64,000 bases of DNA from Bacteroidales bacterium (GTDB lineage: Bacteria; Bacteroidota; Bacteroidia; Bacteroidales; JAGOPY01): the NCBI GenBank assembly GCA_023229505.1, contig JALNZD010000014.1, positions 26,830 to 90,829 on the forward strand, read 5' to 3'. This document shows positions 7,658 through 15,696 of the stretch, one piece after another. Position 1 is the first letter of the stretch. Each line of letters opens with the position of its first letter. The position numbers and the translations under genes were made by a program. The notes beneath the pieces were generated by a model that had not been told where the DNA came from, did not search any database, and saw only the letters and a list, made by a program, of their open reading frames with translations.

Positions 7658-8876
7658 ATTTTGTTCCCTCTCCAATTATGCTTTCACAGCTGACTTTGCC
7701 TTTCATCGCTATTGTATATTTATAAACAATAGCCAATCCCAGTCCGTCCTGGAAAAGCTCCTGATCTATCATAGAGGTTTGCCGGTTATATTGGTCAAAT
7801 ATTTTATGGATCTTTTCCTGTTCAATACCAGGCCCTTCATTCTGGATAGTAAACAAAATATTTCCTTTTTTTTCAATCAGATGAATAGTGATTGATCTTT
7901 CCTCAGGGGTAAATTTGACGGCATTGGACAGTAAATTATCGAATATCTGGGTCACATAAACCCGGTTTAGTTTTGCTGCAATATCGGATAAATCCACCTT
8001 CAGCCGGATCCCTTTTTGTTCAATAAAATAACGGTAGTTTTCGATCAGTTCTTCAAGAATTGCCCGTATATTCAGCGGTTCCATCTTTAATTCAAAAACT
8101 TTTGATTCGATGGTGCTGACATCAAGAATTTCATTAATAAGATTGTTTATGCGCCTGATGCTGTTCCGGATAATGGCCAGGCCTTCCCGTTCGGTCTCAT
8201 CGACATGCCCTTCGCGTGCATCCAACATTTCTGCCATGCAAAGGCTGCTGGTCAGAGGGTTTTTTATTTGATGAATGACTGTGCTGATAAGGTGATTTTT
8301 TTCTTCATTCAGCTTGGTCAGGTCATAATTCTGCTGCTCCAGTAAGACCTTTTGCTGGGAAATGCTTTCGCTTTGTTTTTCGATCAGATCTTTTTGCCGT
8401 TGAATCTTCAGGTAGCTTTTCGACAGCTTCTCTTCCAACACGTTCATGTCGCGCATTCTATGGATTAATTCCCTTAAAACTCCCCTGAGAATGTCAGGGT
8501 TACCTGCTGCATTCCGGTAAAAATCACGGTAATCAAGCCGGAGCAGCAAACAATTCTCGTCGGCTGTAACGGAAGCTGACCGGGTCCGCTGATCGATCAG
8601 GGCGTATTCGCCAAATACCTGCCCGGAAACCAGTCTGGCAAGAACATGATTCCCGTCGTGAACCCTTACTTTACCGCTTGCAATGATAAAAACCGCATCC
8701 CCTTCCTCACCTTTGCGGATGATGGTGCTTCCTTTTAACACTTCTTTTTCGGTAAGTGACGAAGCCATTTCCATCAGAACATCCTTGCCTGCTCCATCGA
8801 AAATAGGCAATTTGCTTAAAAACTCGAATTTTTCTTTGTCAGGCAGCAAGGCTGTTGATTTACTATTAATTGTCAA
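7632..8876 (-). CDS. Sensor histidine kinase with N-terminal cyclic-nucleotide-binding domain
   Basis: A 414-residue protein without transmembrane segments. Residues about 20-135 form a cyclic-nucleotide-binding beta-barrel (KGSTIIRKGEEGDAVFIIASGKVRV, SGQVFGEYALID); 140-185 is a coiled coil (EKLSKSYLKIQRQKDLIEK); then a HisKA domain with the phospho-acceptor motif ISTVIHQIKNPLTS and a HATPase_c domain (N box NLLSNAVKF, G1 box GPGIEQEK, G2 box DGLGLAI). It probably senses a soluble ligand in the cytoplasm and feeds an unlinked response regulator. The start is uncertain: the frame opens at a TTG (8874-8876) and the next ATG is 34 codons in, inside the ligand domain. Its 3' end overlaps gltA by 26 bp. 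Confidence 0.85.
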   Translation of the reverse strand: MTINSKSTALLPDKEKFEFLSKLPIFDGAGKDVLMEMASSLTEKEVLKGSTIIRKGEEGDAVFIIASGKVRVHDGNHVLARLVSGQVFGEYALIDQRTRSASVTADENCLLLRLDYRDFYRNAAGNPDILRGVLRELIHRMRDMNVLEEKLSKSYLKIQRQKDLIEKQSESISQQKVLLEQQNYDLTKLNEEKNHLISTVIHQIKNPLTSSLCMAEMLDAREGHVDETEREGLAIIRNSIRRINNLINEILDVSTIESKVFELKMEPLNIRAILEELIENYRYFIEQKGIRLKVDLSDIAAKLNRVYVTQIFDNLLSNAVKFTPEERSITIHLIEKKGNILFTIQNEGPGIEQEKIHKIFDQYNRQTSMIDQELFQDGLGLAIVYKYTIAMKGKVSCESIIGEGTKFIVELPSS

Positions 8877-8902
8877 ATTTAGTTAAAATAGGGATAAAAA
8901 CA

Positions 8903-9511
8903 TTATTCTATAGACGATGAACCGGCCTGAAGGTTACTTCTGTATCTATCAATATGATAGATTATTTCAGGGAAAAAGGCCCTGAATTCGTTTTCATATA
9001 AGGCATAATCGGCCTTCAGGTCCTGGATTGCATTCTCCATTCCTGAGGGGTGGCTTGTACGCCTCGACATTCCGTTAAATACCTTTTGAAGACTGTTGAG
9101 GTCACGATAACCGACCAGCCAGTTTTGGGTGATCATAAAAGGCAATATCCGTTTTGATCTGGGTGGAAGCAGGTGAAAGCGGCGGACAAGAAGGAAATAC
9201 GTCCGGGCGACAAGCTGCTGCAAGTTTTCATAAGAAAAATCAGACCAATATTTAGCCAGGAAATGGTCATAATAAAGGTCGACAATAACACCTGCATACA
9301 TCCGGTAATTAGCTGACAGGCGGCTTTTACTGGTTTTAAATACCGGGTGCTGATCTGTAAAACGGTCAATTTCACGGTGAAGCCTTATCCCACGCTCCAT
9401 TCCTTCAGGGAAATTCTGTAATGAATTTCCTTTTACAGCATCAGCTACAAAATTTCCCACAATTACATCTTCTTCTTTCCCGGAAAGGTATAAATGGGCT
9501 AAAAAATTCAT
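8903..9511 (-). CDS. acpH: Acyl carrier protein phosphodiesterase (DUF479)
   Basis: A 202-residue all-helical protein of the AcpH/DUF479 family, which removes the 4'-phosphopantetheine group from holo-acyl carrier protein. It begins MNFLAHLYLSG, and the conserved metal-site residues are seen in GNFVADAVKG, RGIRLHREIDRFTDQHP (the His/Asp cluster) and VDLYYDHFLA. Length is normal for the family. It is divergent from iorA, 68 bp apart, and on the same strand as the upstream-lying histidine kinase gene (26-bp gap), possibly transcribed together. Confidence 0.87.
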   Translation of the reverse strand: MNFLAHLYLSGKEEDVIVGNFVADAVKGNSLQNFPEGMERGIRLHREIDRFTDQHPVFKTSKSRLSANYRMYAGVIVDLYYDHFLAKYWSDFSYENLQQLVARTYFLLVRRFHLLPPRSKRILPFMITQNWLVGYRDLNSLQKVFNGMSRRTSHPSGMENAIQDLKADYALYENEFRAFFPEIIYHIDRYRSNLQAGSSSIE

Positions 9512-9533
9512 TTTTTTTATTACAAATTTATTT

Positions 9534-9541
9534 TATATTTG
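9534..9541 (+). promoter_or_regulatory. -7 promoter box for iorAB
   Basis: TATATTTG fits TAnnTTTG and lies 38 bp before the iorA ATG, in the 68-bp gap between the divergent acpH and iorA. Confidence 0.5.
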
Positions 9542-9579
9542 TCATTAAGCCATCTATAATTAAATTAGGAGAAAAACGC

Positions 9580-11205
9580 ATGGAGAAGATGCTTCTGTTG
9601 GGCAATGAAGCTATAGCACAATCAGCCATAGATGCTGGACTATCAGGGATATATGCTTATCCTGGTACCCCATCTACTGAAATCCTGGAATATGTTCAAA
9701 GGTCAAAAGAAGCCAGGGAGAAAAAAATACATTCAACCTGGTCAACTAATGAGAAGACAGCCATGGAATCGGCATTGGGGATGTCATATGCCGGAAAAAG
9801 GACGATGGTTTGTATGAAACATGTCGGGCTTAATGTTGCTGCCGATCCATTTATTAATGCTGCCATAACTGGCACAAACGGCGGCCTGATCGTCGTGGCA
9901 GCCGATGATCCTTCCATGCACTCCTCGCAGAATGAGCAGGATTCCAGGTTCTATGGCAAATTTGCCATGATCCCCATCCTTGAGCCAACCAACCAACAGG
10001 AAGCCTATGACATGGTGCGCTATGGATTCATGATTTCGGAGAAATACGGCATCCCGGTGCTGTTAAGGATTACTACCAGGCTTGCACATTCCAGATCAGG
10101 GATTACACGTTATGAAAGCCTGCCACAAAATGAGGTTCATCTTCCCGGAAATCCCAGGCAGTTCATTTTATTACCGGCTAATGCACAAAAGCAATATAAA
10201 TCCCTGCTGCATAACCAGGCACTTTTCGAAGAGGAATCTGAAATTTCTTCTTTCAATAATTATAAGGAAGGTCGTGATAAAAGTCTGGGTGTTATTGTTT
10301 GTGGCATTGCATATAATTATCTGTTCGAAAATTTTCAGGAGGATGAATTTCCTCACCCGCTTCTGAAAATCGGCCAGTACCCTCTGCCTTACAATCTTAT
10401 CCGGAGGATTTATCAGGATTGTGGAAGCATTCTGGTTCTTGAAGAAGGATACCCGATACTGGAAGAATTGCTGCGAGGAATACTTGATAACGGGAAAAAA
10501 ATACTTGGCAGGATGGATGGCACCGTTCCCCGTGATGGAGAGCTTAACCCGAATATAGTTGCGCGTGCTCTTGGATTAAAGGAAGAGTATGGTTTGCCGG
10601 TCCCGCCAGTCGTAAAATCCAGGCCGCCTTCCCTTTGCAAAGGGTGCCCGCATATTTATTCTTATAATGCCTTGAATGAAGCATTGAGTTTTTACTCGAA
10701 GGGCAGGGTTTTTTCCGATATCGGCTGTTACACACTGGGTGCGCTGGAACCCTATGGGGCCATAAATACATGTGTGGATATGGGAGCGTCCATTACCATG
10801 GCCAAAGGGGCTGCTGATGCGGGATTTGTCCCGGCCGTCGCGGTAATCGGCGACTCTACCTTTACTCATTCGGGCATGACAGGGCTTCTGGATGCCATAA
10901 ATGACAAGTCACCAATTACCGTTATGATACTCGATAACGCTACGACGGCCATGACAGGCGGGCAGAAATCGGCAGCAACAGGTAGGCTGGAAGATATCTG
11001 CCTGGGGCTTGGTGTTGAGAAAGAACATATTCATGTGGTCAATCCTTCACCTAAATACCATGAGGAAAACTTACAGATTATCAAGGATGAAATCAATTAT
11101 CAGGGTGTTTCAGTAATAATCCCAAGACGTGAATGCATCCAGACGGTTGCCAGGAAGATCAGGGATGATAAAAAGCAAAAGCAACAGGAAGAAGTCATGG
11201 AATAA
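9580..11205 (+). CDS. iorA: Indolepyruvate:ferredoxin oxidoreductase, alpha subunit
   Basis: A 541-residue thiamine-diphosphate enzyme subunit that oxidatively decarboxylates aryl pyruvates (from Trp, Tyr, Phe) to acyl-CoA, passing electrons to ferredoxin. The N-terminal pyrimidine-binding part has AYPGTPSTEI and KHVGLNVAADP; the TPP-binding part has CKGCPH, DIGCYTLG and GDSTFTHSGMTG followed by DNATTAMTGG. Unlike archaeal and clostridial IorA (about 600 aa or more), it stops soon after IPRRECIQ with a charged tail and has no C-terminal cysteine-rich ferredoxin domain. I chose the ATG at 9580 because it follows AGGAG at good spacing; the open frame upstream overlaps acpH. iorB follows after 6 bp. 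Confidence 0.9.
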   Translation: MEKMLLLGNEAIAQSAIDAGLSGIYAYPGTPSTEILEYVQRSKEAREKKIHSTWSTNEKTAMESALGMSYAGKRTMVCMKHVGLNVAADPFINAAITGTNGGLIVVAADDPSMHSSQNEQDSRFYGKFAMIPILEPTNQQEAYDMVRYGFMISEKYGIPVLLRITTRLAHSRSGITRYESLPQNEVHLPGNPRQFILLPANAQKQYKSLLHNQALFEEESEISSFNNYKEGRDKSLGVIVCGIAYNYLFENFQEDEFPHPLLKIGQYPLPYNLIRRIYQDCGSILVLEEGYPILEELLRGILDNGKKILGRMDGTVPRDGELNPNIVARALGLKEEYGLPVPPVVKSRPPSLCKGCPHIYSYNALNEALSFYSKGRVFSDIGCYTLGALEPYGAINTCVDMGASITMAKGAADAGFVPAVAVIGDSTFTHSGMTGLLDAINDKSPITVMILDNATTAMTGGQKSAATGRLEDICLGLGVEKEHIHVVNPSPKYHEENLQIIKDEINYQGVSVIIPRRECIQTVARKIRDDKKQKQQEEVME

Positions 11206-11211
11206 AGTAAT

Positions 11212-11796
11212 ATGAAAAAGGATATTATTCTTGCAGGCATTGGCGGTCAGGGTATTCTGTCCATAGCAGCAGTCATAGGAATGGCTGCGCTCAACTCGGG
11301 ATTACAACTTAAGCAGGCCGAGGTGCACGGCATGAGCCAGCGGGGAGGTGATGTTCATTCAAACCTTCGCATTGCCGACCACAAGATCTATTCTGACCTC
11401 ATTCCTTATGGCAGGGCTGATATGATCATATCCGTTGAACCGATGGAATCTTTACGGTATTTACCCTGGTTATCCAAAGATGGCTGGCTGATCTCCAATA
11501 ATGTCCCGCATGTCAATATATCTGATTATCCGGATATGGATCAGGTATACCTGGCCATTGAAGCCGTTAGCCAGCATGTACTGATCAATGCGGACCAGGT
11601 TGCCAAAGACCTGGGCATGACCCGGTCGGCGAATATGGTTATTCTCGGTGCGGCCTCACCCTGGCTGGGAATTAAATATGAAGAGCTTGAAAATGCAGTT
11701 AAAAATATTTTCGCTTCAAAAGGCGCTGATATTGTCGGCCAGAACCTGAAAGCGCTCGCTGCAGGCATGGACTTTGCCATGAAGCACCATTCCTGA
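11212..11796 (+). CDS. iorB: Indolepyruvate oxidoreductase, beta subunit
   Basis: A 194-residue gamma-type 2-oxoacid oxidoreductase subunit, the partner of IorA. It opens with KDIILAGIGGQGILSIA, the phosphate-binding loop of the family, followed by EVHGMSQRGGDVHSNLR. Length and full-length similarity are normal. It lies 6 bp downstream of iorA and completes the two-gene operon. The presence of this ferredoxin-linked enzyme points to amino-acid fermentation under anoxic conditions. Confidence 0.92.
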   Translation: MKKDIILAGIGGQGILSIAAVIGMAALNSGLQLKQAEVHGMSQRGGDVHSNLRIADHKIYSDLIPYGRADMIISVEPMESLRYLPWLSKDGWLISNNVPHVNISDYPDMDQVYLAIEAVSQHVLINADQVAKDLGMTRSANMVILGAASPWLGIKYEELENAVKNIFASKGADIVGQNLKALAAGMDFAMKHHS

Positions 11797-11861
11797 TATT
11801 TCCATTCCAGTTAACTTTACAACTTCTCATCTTTTTAGAGAAATCTTCCAATTAATTTTTA

Positions 11862-11869
11862 TATTTTTG
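11862..11869 (+). promoter_or_regulatory. -7 promoter box for the M23 peptidase gene
   Basis: TATTTTTG, an exact TAnnTTTG match, 30 bp before the ATG at 11900. Confidence 0.5.
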
Positions 11870-11899
11870 GCCACTGGCTTTCATCAGTCTGTTAATTTC

Positions 11900-13168
11900 A
11901 TGAAGCAAAAGCTGATCTTAGGTTTACTCATTCTGCTGATTCTCGGGATTTTGGCGCTTATTCCTTATTTGATCGGCTACTATGGCGAGAAACCTGCTGT
12001 TATTACTGAAACCATCGACTTTCCTGCTGAACAACATTTCGAATATGGTATCAATTGCGATTCCCTGAGGATCGAAAGAGGGGTAGTACGCAAGAACCAG
12101 TCATTATCTGAAATACTTTCTTTCTATGATATCGGGAGTGAAATCATTCACCAGATTGCCAGTATGTCCAGGCCTGTTTTCGATGTAAGGAAAATGAAAG
12201 TGGGGAATCCATATACTATCTTGTTTTCAAAAGATACCGTCCCGGAAATGCTTTATTTTATTTATGAAGAGGATGCTGTTTCCTATATCACTTATGGATT
12301 GGAAGATAAAATCACGGTAAAAAAAGGGGAGAAGCCCCTGATCAGGGACGTGAAGACTACCAGTGGCATCATCGAAACCTCCTTATGGAACGCAATGGTT
12401 GAACAAGGCGATGATCCGGGCCTGGCAAGCGAATTGTCGGAAGTCTATGCCTGGACGATAGATTTTTTTGGGATTCAAAAAGGGGATTATTATAAAGTTG
12501 TTTATGAAGACTTAAAGGTGGAGGGGAAATCAATTGGCGTTGGAAAAGTCCTGGCTGCCTGTTTTCATCACATGGGCTCTGATAATTATGCTTTTCGTTT
12601 CGGAACAAAAGGTGAGACGGGGTATTATGATGAAAAAGCGCAAAATCTTCAGCGTGCATTTTTAAAGGCCCCCTTACGTTTTAAACGCATCAGTTCCAAG
12701 TTCACTTACAGCAGGATGCATCCGGTATTGAAGATCAGGCGGCCTCACCTCGGTGTCGACTATGCCGCTGATTATGGGACACCGGTGCAGACTATAGGCG
12801 AGGGAACGGTAATCGATAAGGGGTGGGATAAGAAAGGTGGTGGAAACTATATAAAGATCAAGCACAATAGCGCCTACACCACTTTATATATGCACCTTTC
12901 AGGCTTTGCCAAAGGAATTAAAGCAGGAGCGAGGGTTCACCAGGGAGATATTATCGGTTACGTTGGAAGTACGGGTTTATCAACAGGCCCGCACCTGGAT
13001 TTCAGATTTTTTAAAAACGGCCAGGCGGTAGATCCTTTAAAAGTTGAATCCCTGCCTTCAGAGCCTGTTGCCAGGGAATACCTGGAAGAGTTCAATCATC
13101 TGAAGGACTCTTGGAAGATTACACTTGATTCATTGGTGGTTGTCAGATTCTCTACGCCCGAAATGTAG
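11900..13168 (+). CDS. M23 family metallopeptidase, membrane-anchored
   Basis: A 422-residue envelope protein with one N-terminal membrane segment (residues about 5-25), a middle region typical of LysM/opacity-like spacer folds, and a C-terminal M23 (LytM) domain. M23 enzymes cut peptide cross-links in peptidoglycan. Zinc ligands His283 and Asp287 are in HLGVD, catalytic His332 in YMHLS, and the last motif is GPHLDFRF: the usual HxH is HxD here (His365, Asp367). This variant could keep a carboxylate zinc ligand or weaken catalysis. The ATG at 11900 is chosen because it starts exactly before the membrane anchor; an upstream TTG overlaps the promoter box. Confidence 0.85.
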   Translation: MKQKLILGLLILLILGILALIPYLIGYYGEKPAVITETIDFPAEQHFEYGINCDSLRIERGVVRKNQSLSEILSFYDIGSEIIHQIASMSRPVFDVRKMKVGNPYTILFSKDTVPEMLYFIYEEDAVSYITYGLEDKITVKKGEKPLIRDVKTTSGIIETSLWNAMVEQGDDPGLASELSEVYAWTIDFFGIQKGDYYKVVYEDLKVEGKSIGVGKVLAACFHHMGSDNYAFRFGTKGETGYYDEKAQNLQRAFLKAPLRFKRISSKFTYSRMHPVLKIRRPHLGVDYAADYGTPVQTIGEGTVIDKGWDKKGGGNYIKIKHNSAYTTLYMHLSGFAKGIKAGARVHQGDIIGYVGSTGLSTGPHLDFRFFKNGQAVDPLKVESLPSEPVAREYLEEFNHLKDSWKITLDSLVVVRFSTPEM

Positions 13169-13200
13169 TGTCCCCATGCAGAAATAGCTACTTTATCATA

Positions 13201-13236
13201 AAAAAAGGCTGTCTCAATTGCGAGACAGCCTTTATT
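13201..13236. terminator. Bidirectional rho-independent terminator
   Basis: Perfect 10-bp stem AGGCTGTCTC / GAGACAGCCT (13206-13215 and 13222-13231) around a 6-nt loop, with A-run on the left and T-rich stretch on the right. It sits between the convergent M23 gene and the Sus operon and can serve both. Confidence 0.88.
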
Positions 13237-13255
13237 ATAACAAAATAATGATTTC

Positions 13256-14089
13256 TTATGGGATCGGAGTATATTCCTCATCCATTACCCTATTCCCTGA
13301 AGCTCCTACATAGAAATAATACAGGTAGAAGTGGCCGTTTGCAGGGTCAAAATAGGACCTTTTATCTGTTTGTGCAAACATATCTGTTGGTGCACCATTG
13401 GAGAAAGACACATCATTTGTGGCCGGGTCAATAGTGATAGTCACTGAGTATCCTGCTGCGCCTAAGTCACCTGCAGGTATCGAACAGGAATATGCACTTA
13501 AAGGCGTAAGGAATTTCTCTTCGTTAATAGGCCTGTCGCCTGCAGTCGGGTGATGAAACACACCGACGCATTGATAGAATCCGGCATATATATTGGCTAC
13601 AGCAATGCCGGTAACAGAATTATTAACTACTTTACGCCCATCAGACGCCATAACGCTTATATATGATAATTCCCAGGAATCACCAATTGGCAGCAATGTT
13701 TCATCTGATGGGAGACCTTCTCCATCAAGTACCAGATCTTTTTTAAGATCCGCATAAGTGATAGAATAGGTCTTAACAATCTCTTCTGTTACATTTGCAG
13801 AAGCCACATCAATGGTACTCATTAATACTTGGTTGGATTCTGAGCCGGCAGCCAGGCTTATATATTTATTATATACTTCAATCGTGGTAATACCAGGGCC
13901 CATAGGAATAGTAACAGAAATGTTTACCGTAGGAGTAGCTCCTAGTTTATAAGGGATACTTCCTGTTGGGATAACTAATCCTCCTGTTTTCGCATCTTTC
14001 GTTACAAGATCTTCTGATTTATTACATGCGTTGACGAGGAATCCAAGCGCAGCAAAAACCAGCAGGAACAATTTTATTTTTGATTTCAT
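13256..14089 (-). CDS. Surface lipoprotein of the Sus-type operon
   Basis: A 277-residue predicted lipoprotein: signal peptide with lipobox ending VNAC (Cys22), then NKSEDLV. The rest is beta-rich with two Ig-like stretches and no catalytic motif that I recognise. It is the last gene of the susC-susD operon, in the position often taken by SusE/SusF-type or DUF1735/DUF4361-type ligand-binding lipoproteins, and probably sits on the outer face of the outer membrane beside the SusCD complex. A terminator follows 20 bp after its stop. The exact family is not identified. Confidence 0.7.
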   Translation of the reverse strand: MKSKIKLFLLVFAALGFLVNACNKSEDLVTKDAKTGGLVIPTGSIPYKLGATPTVNISVTIPMGPGITTIEVYNKYISLAAGSESNQVLMSTIDVASANVTEEIVKTYSITYADLKKDLVLDGEGLPSDETLLPIGDSWELSYISVMASDGRKVVNNSVTGIAVANIYAGFYQCVGVFHHPTAGDRPINEEKFLTPLSAYSCSIPAGDLGAAGYSVTITIDPATNDVSFSNGAPTDMFAQTDKRSYFDPANGHFYLYYFYVGASGNRVMDEEYTPIP

Positions 14090-14132
14090 ATGATTGAATT
14101 TTAAATTTTAAGTATTATTTGAGAGAAATTCA

Positions 14133-15674
14133 TTAATCCAAATCCCACCATACGCGAGTGTTCAAATCATCAGGTCCTCCTAACAAGGTAACACCTTCAG
14201 CGAGACTAGACGGATTTCGTGCTGCTTCATCTGTTGGATAAGGAACGCGTACAGGAATTTTCCCATCATTCATGCCTTCTGCAGCAGGAGTGAGTACCGG
14301 GTAACCGGTCCTGCGCCATTCAAACCAGGCTTGCAGTCCCTGGTCAAACGTAGCAGCCCATCTTTGGGTAGCAATGAGTTGCATTCCATTGCCGGCATCC
14401 CAGCCATAAATATCATTAGCAATGAAGTCAGCGGCAAGGGAGTCGGATGTCCATTCCGGGCTGGCCAGATAACCGGCGTTATCAACAGCTGCAACCAGGG
14501 CATCGCCAAACTGAGCATAGGAACCATATATACCAGCATAGTAAAAGGTTTCGGCATCACCTGAAATGTAATTTTTAAATGCAGCTTCAGCAAGGATAAA
14601 CTGCAGTTCTGCATAGCTCATTAACATGCCGGGAGGCATTGGAGTGCCTGCTGCCATAGCAGTAAAGTAGTTTCCCAGTTTAGAGGTATATTTTATGCCA
14701 TTTCCGTTATAAGATGCAGCCTGTGATGAGGTCAGCCCATTTGGCATACCTTCCCAGGTATCGTTATCATCGAGATCTGCATAAATAGCTATTCTCCAGT
14801 CAGCTTTTGGAGAAAGAGCCCACATCATGTCGGTGATAGTCTTACTTACCCTGTGGTCATCACGCGTTTTCCTGTTTTCGTTAAGCGGGTGATTATTCGG
14901 GAATGAGCCTAAATATTGCAGTGCCGCATTATCCTCATTGCTTTCAAAAATGGGGTATGTTGCAGGGTCATTAACTATTTTGCTCATCTCAGTCGTGGCA
15001 AAAGCTTCATCTCTTCCCGACATCCTCAGCAATAATCTCAACCTAAGTGAGTTTGCGAACTTTTTCCATTTTGTGATGTCATTATTAAAGAGAATATCTC
15101 CTGCGATTGCATCACCATCAATGGTAAGTAAAGTATTAGCTGTATCAAGTTTTGCAATGATATCCCTGTAAATAGACTCTTGTGAATCATATGGAGGGAG
15201 AGTGTTCAAAGCACCAGTCCAGGCATTGAAGTAAGGAACTGGCCCGTGAAGGTCGGTAATAACTGATGTGATATAAACCTTCAGTACCAGTGCAACGCCT
15301 TTATAATTATCATGTTGCCTGGCAACAGCGGTATTATAAAGTGTTGTAACACACATACCAGGCCCTGCATAAAAATTAGACCAGGTAGCATTTACCACGG
15401 ATGTGCGGTATATATAGCGGTCTTCATCGGTGTACTGAACTTTAGCTTCGTGTTGAACCCAGCAATTGCCCATTTCTTCACCCAAAAAGATCTCCTGTAC
15501 CCTGTCAGTAGTCATTTCAATAACATTTGTCAGGAGCATATCGGGGGCCGCCTTGTCCAATCCGGCATTATTCGGATCTGTATTGATATCTTCAAAATTC
15601 TTTGTGCAAGAATCGAATATGAAGAGGAACGCTGCTAGTATCGCTGCAATTCCGACAATTCGTTTTATTTTCAT
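14133..15674 (-). CDS. SusD/RagB-family nutrient-binding lipoprotein
   Basis: A 513-residue SusD-like protein, the lid of a TonB-dependent SusCD importer. Signal peptide and lipobox end at FDSCTKNFEDINTDPN (Cys23), the last part being the usual SusD N-terminal motif. The middle is TPR-like (YRDIIAKLDTANTLL, KWKKFANSLRLRLLLRMS) and the C-terminal part has QRWAATFDQGLQAWFEWRRTGYPVL, the mark of the SusD-like_2 subgroup. No carbohydrate enzymes are nearby; given the many secreted proteases in the window, peptides are a reasonable guess at substrate, but that is inference. Confidence 0.9.
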   Translation of the reverse strand: MKIKRIVGIAAILAAFLFIFDSCTKNFEDINTDPNNAGLDKAAPDMLLTNVIEMTTDRVQEIFLGEEMGNCWVQHEAKVQYTDEDRYIYRTSVVNATWSNFYAGPGMCVTTLYNTAVARQHDNYKGVALVLKVYITSVITDLHGPVPYFNAWTGALNTLPPYDSQESIYRDIIAKLDTANTLLTIDGDAIAGDILFNNDITKWKKFANSLRLRLLLRMSGRDEAFATTEMSKIVNDPATYPIFESNEDNAALQYLGSFPNNHPLNENRKTRDDHRVSKTITDMMWALSPKADWRIAIYADLDDNDTWEGMPNGLTSSQAASYNGNGIKYTSKLGNYFTAMAAGTPMPPGMLMSYAELQFILAEAAFKNYISGDAETFYYAGIYGSYAQFGDALVAAVDNAGYLASPEWTSDSLAADFIANDIYGWDAGNGMQLIATQRWAATFDQGLQAWFEWRRTGYPVLTPAAEGMNDGKIPVRVPYPTDEAARNPSSLAEGVTLLGGPDDLNTRVWWDLD

Positions 15675-15696
15675 GTTATTTTCAATTTAAGTGTTA

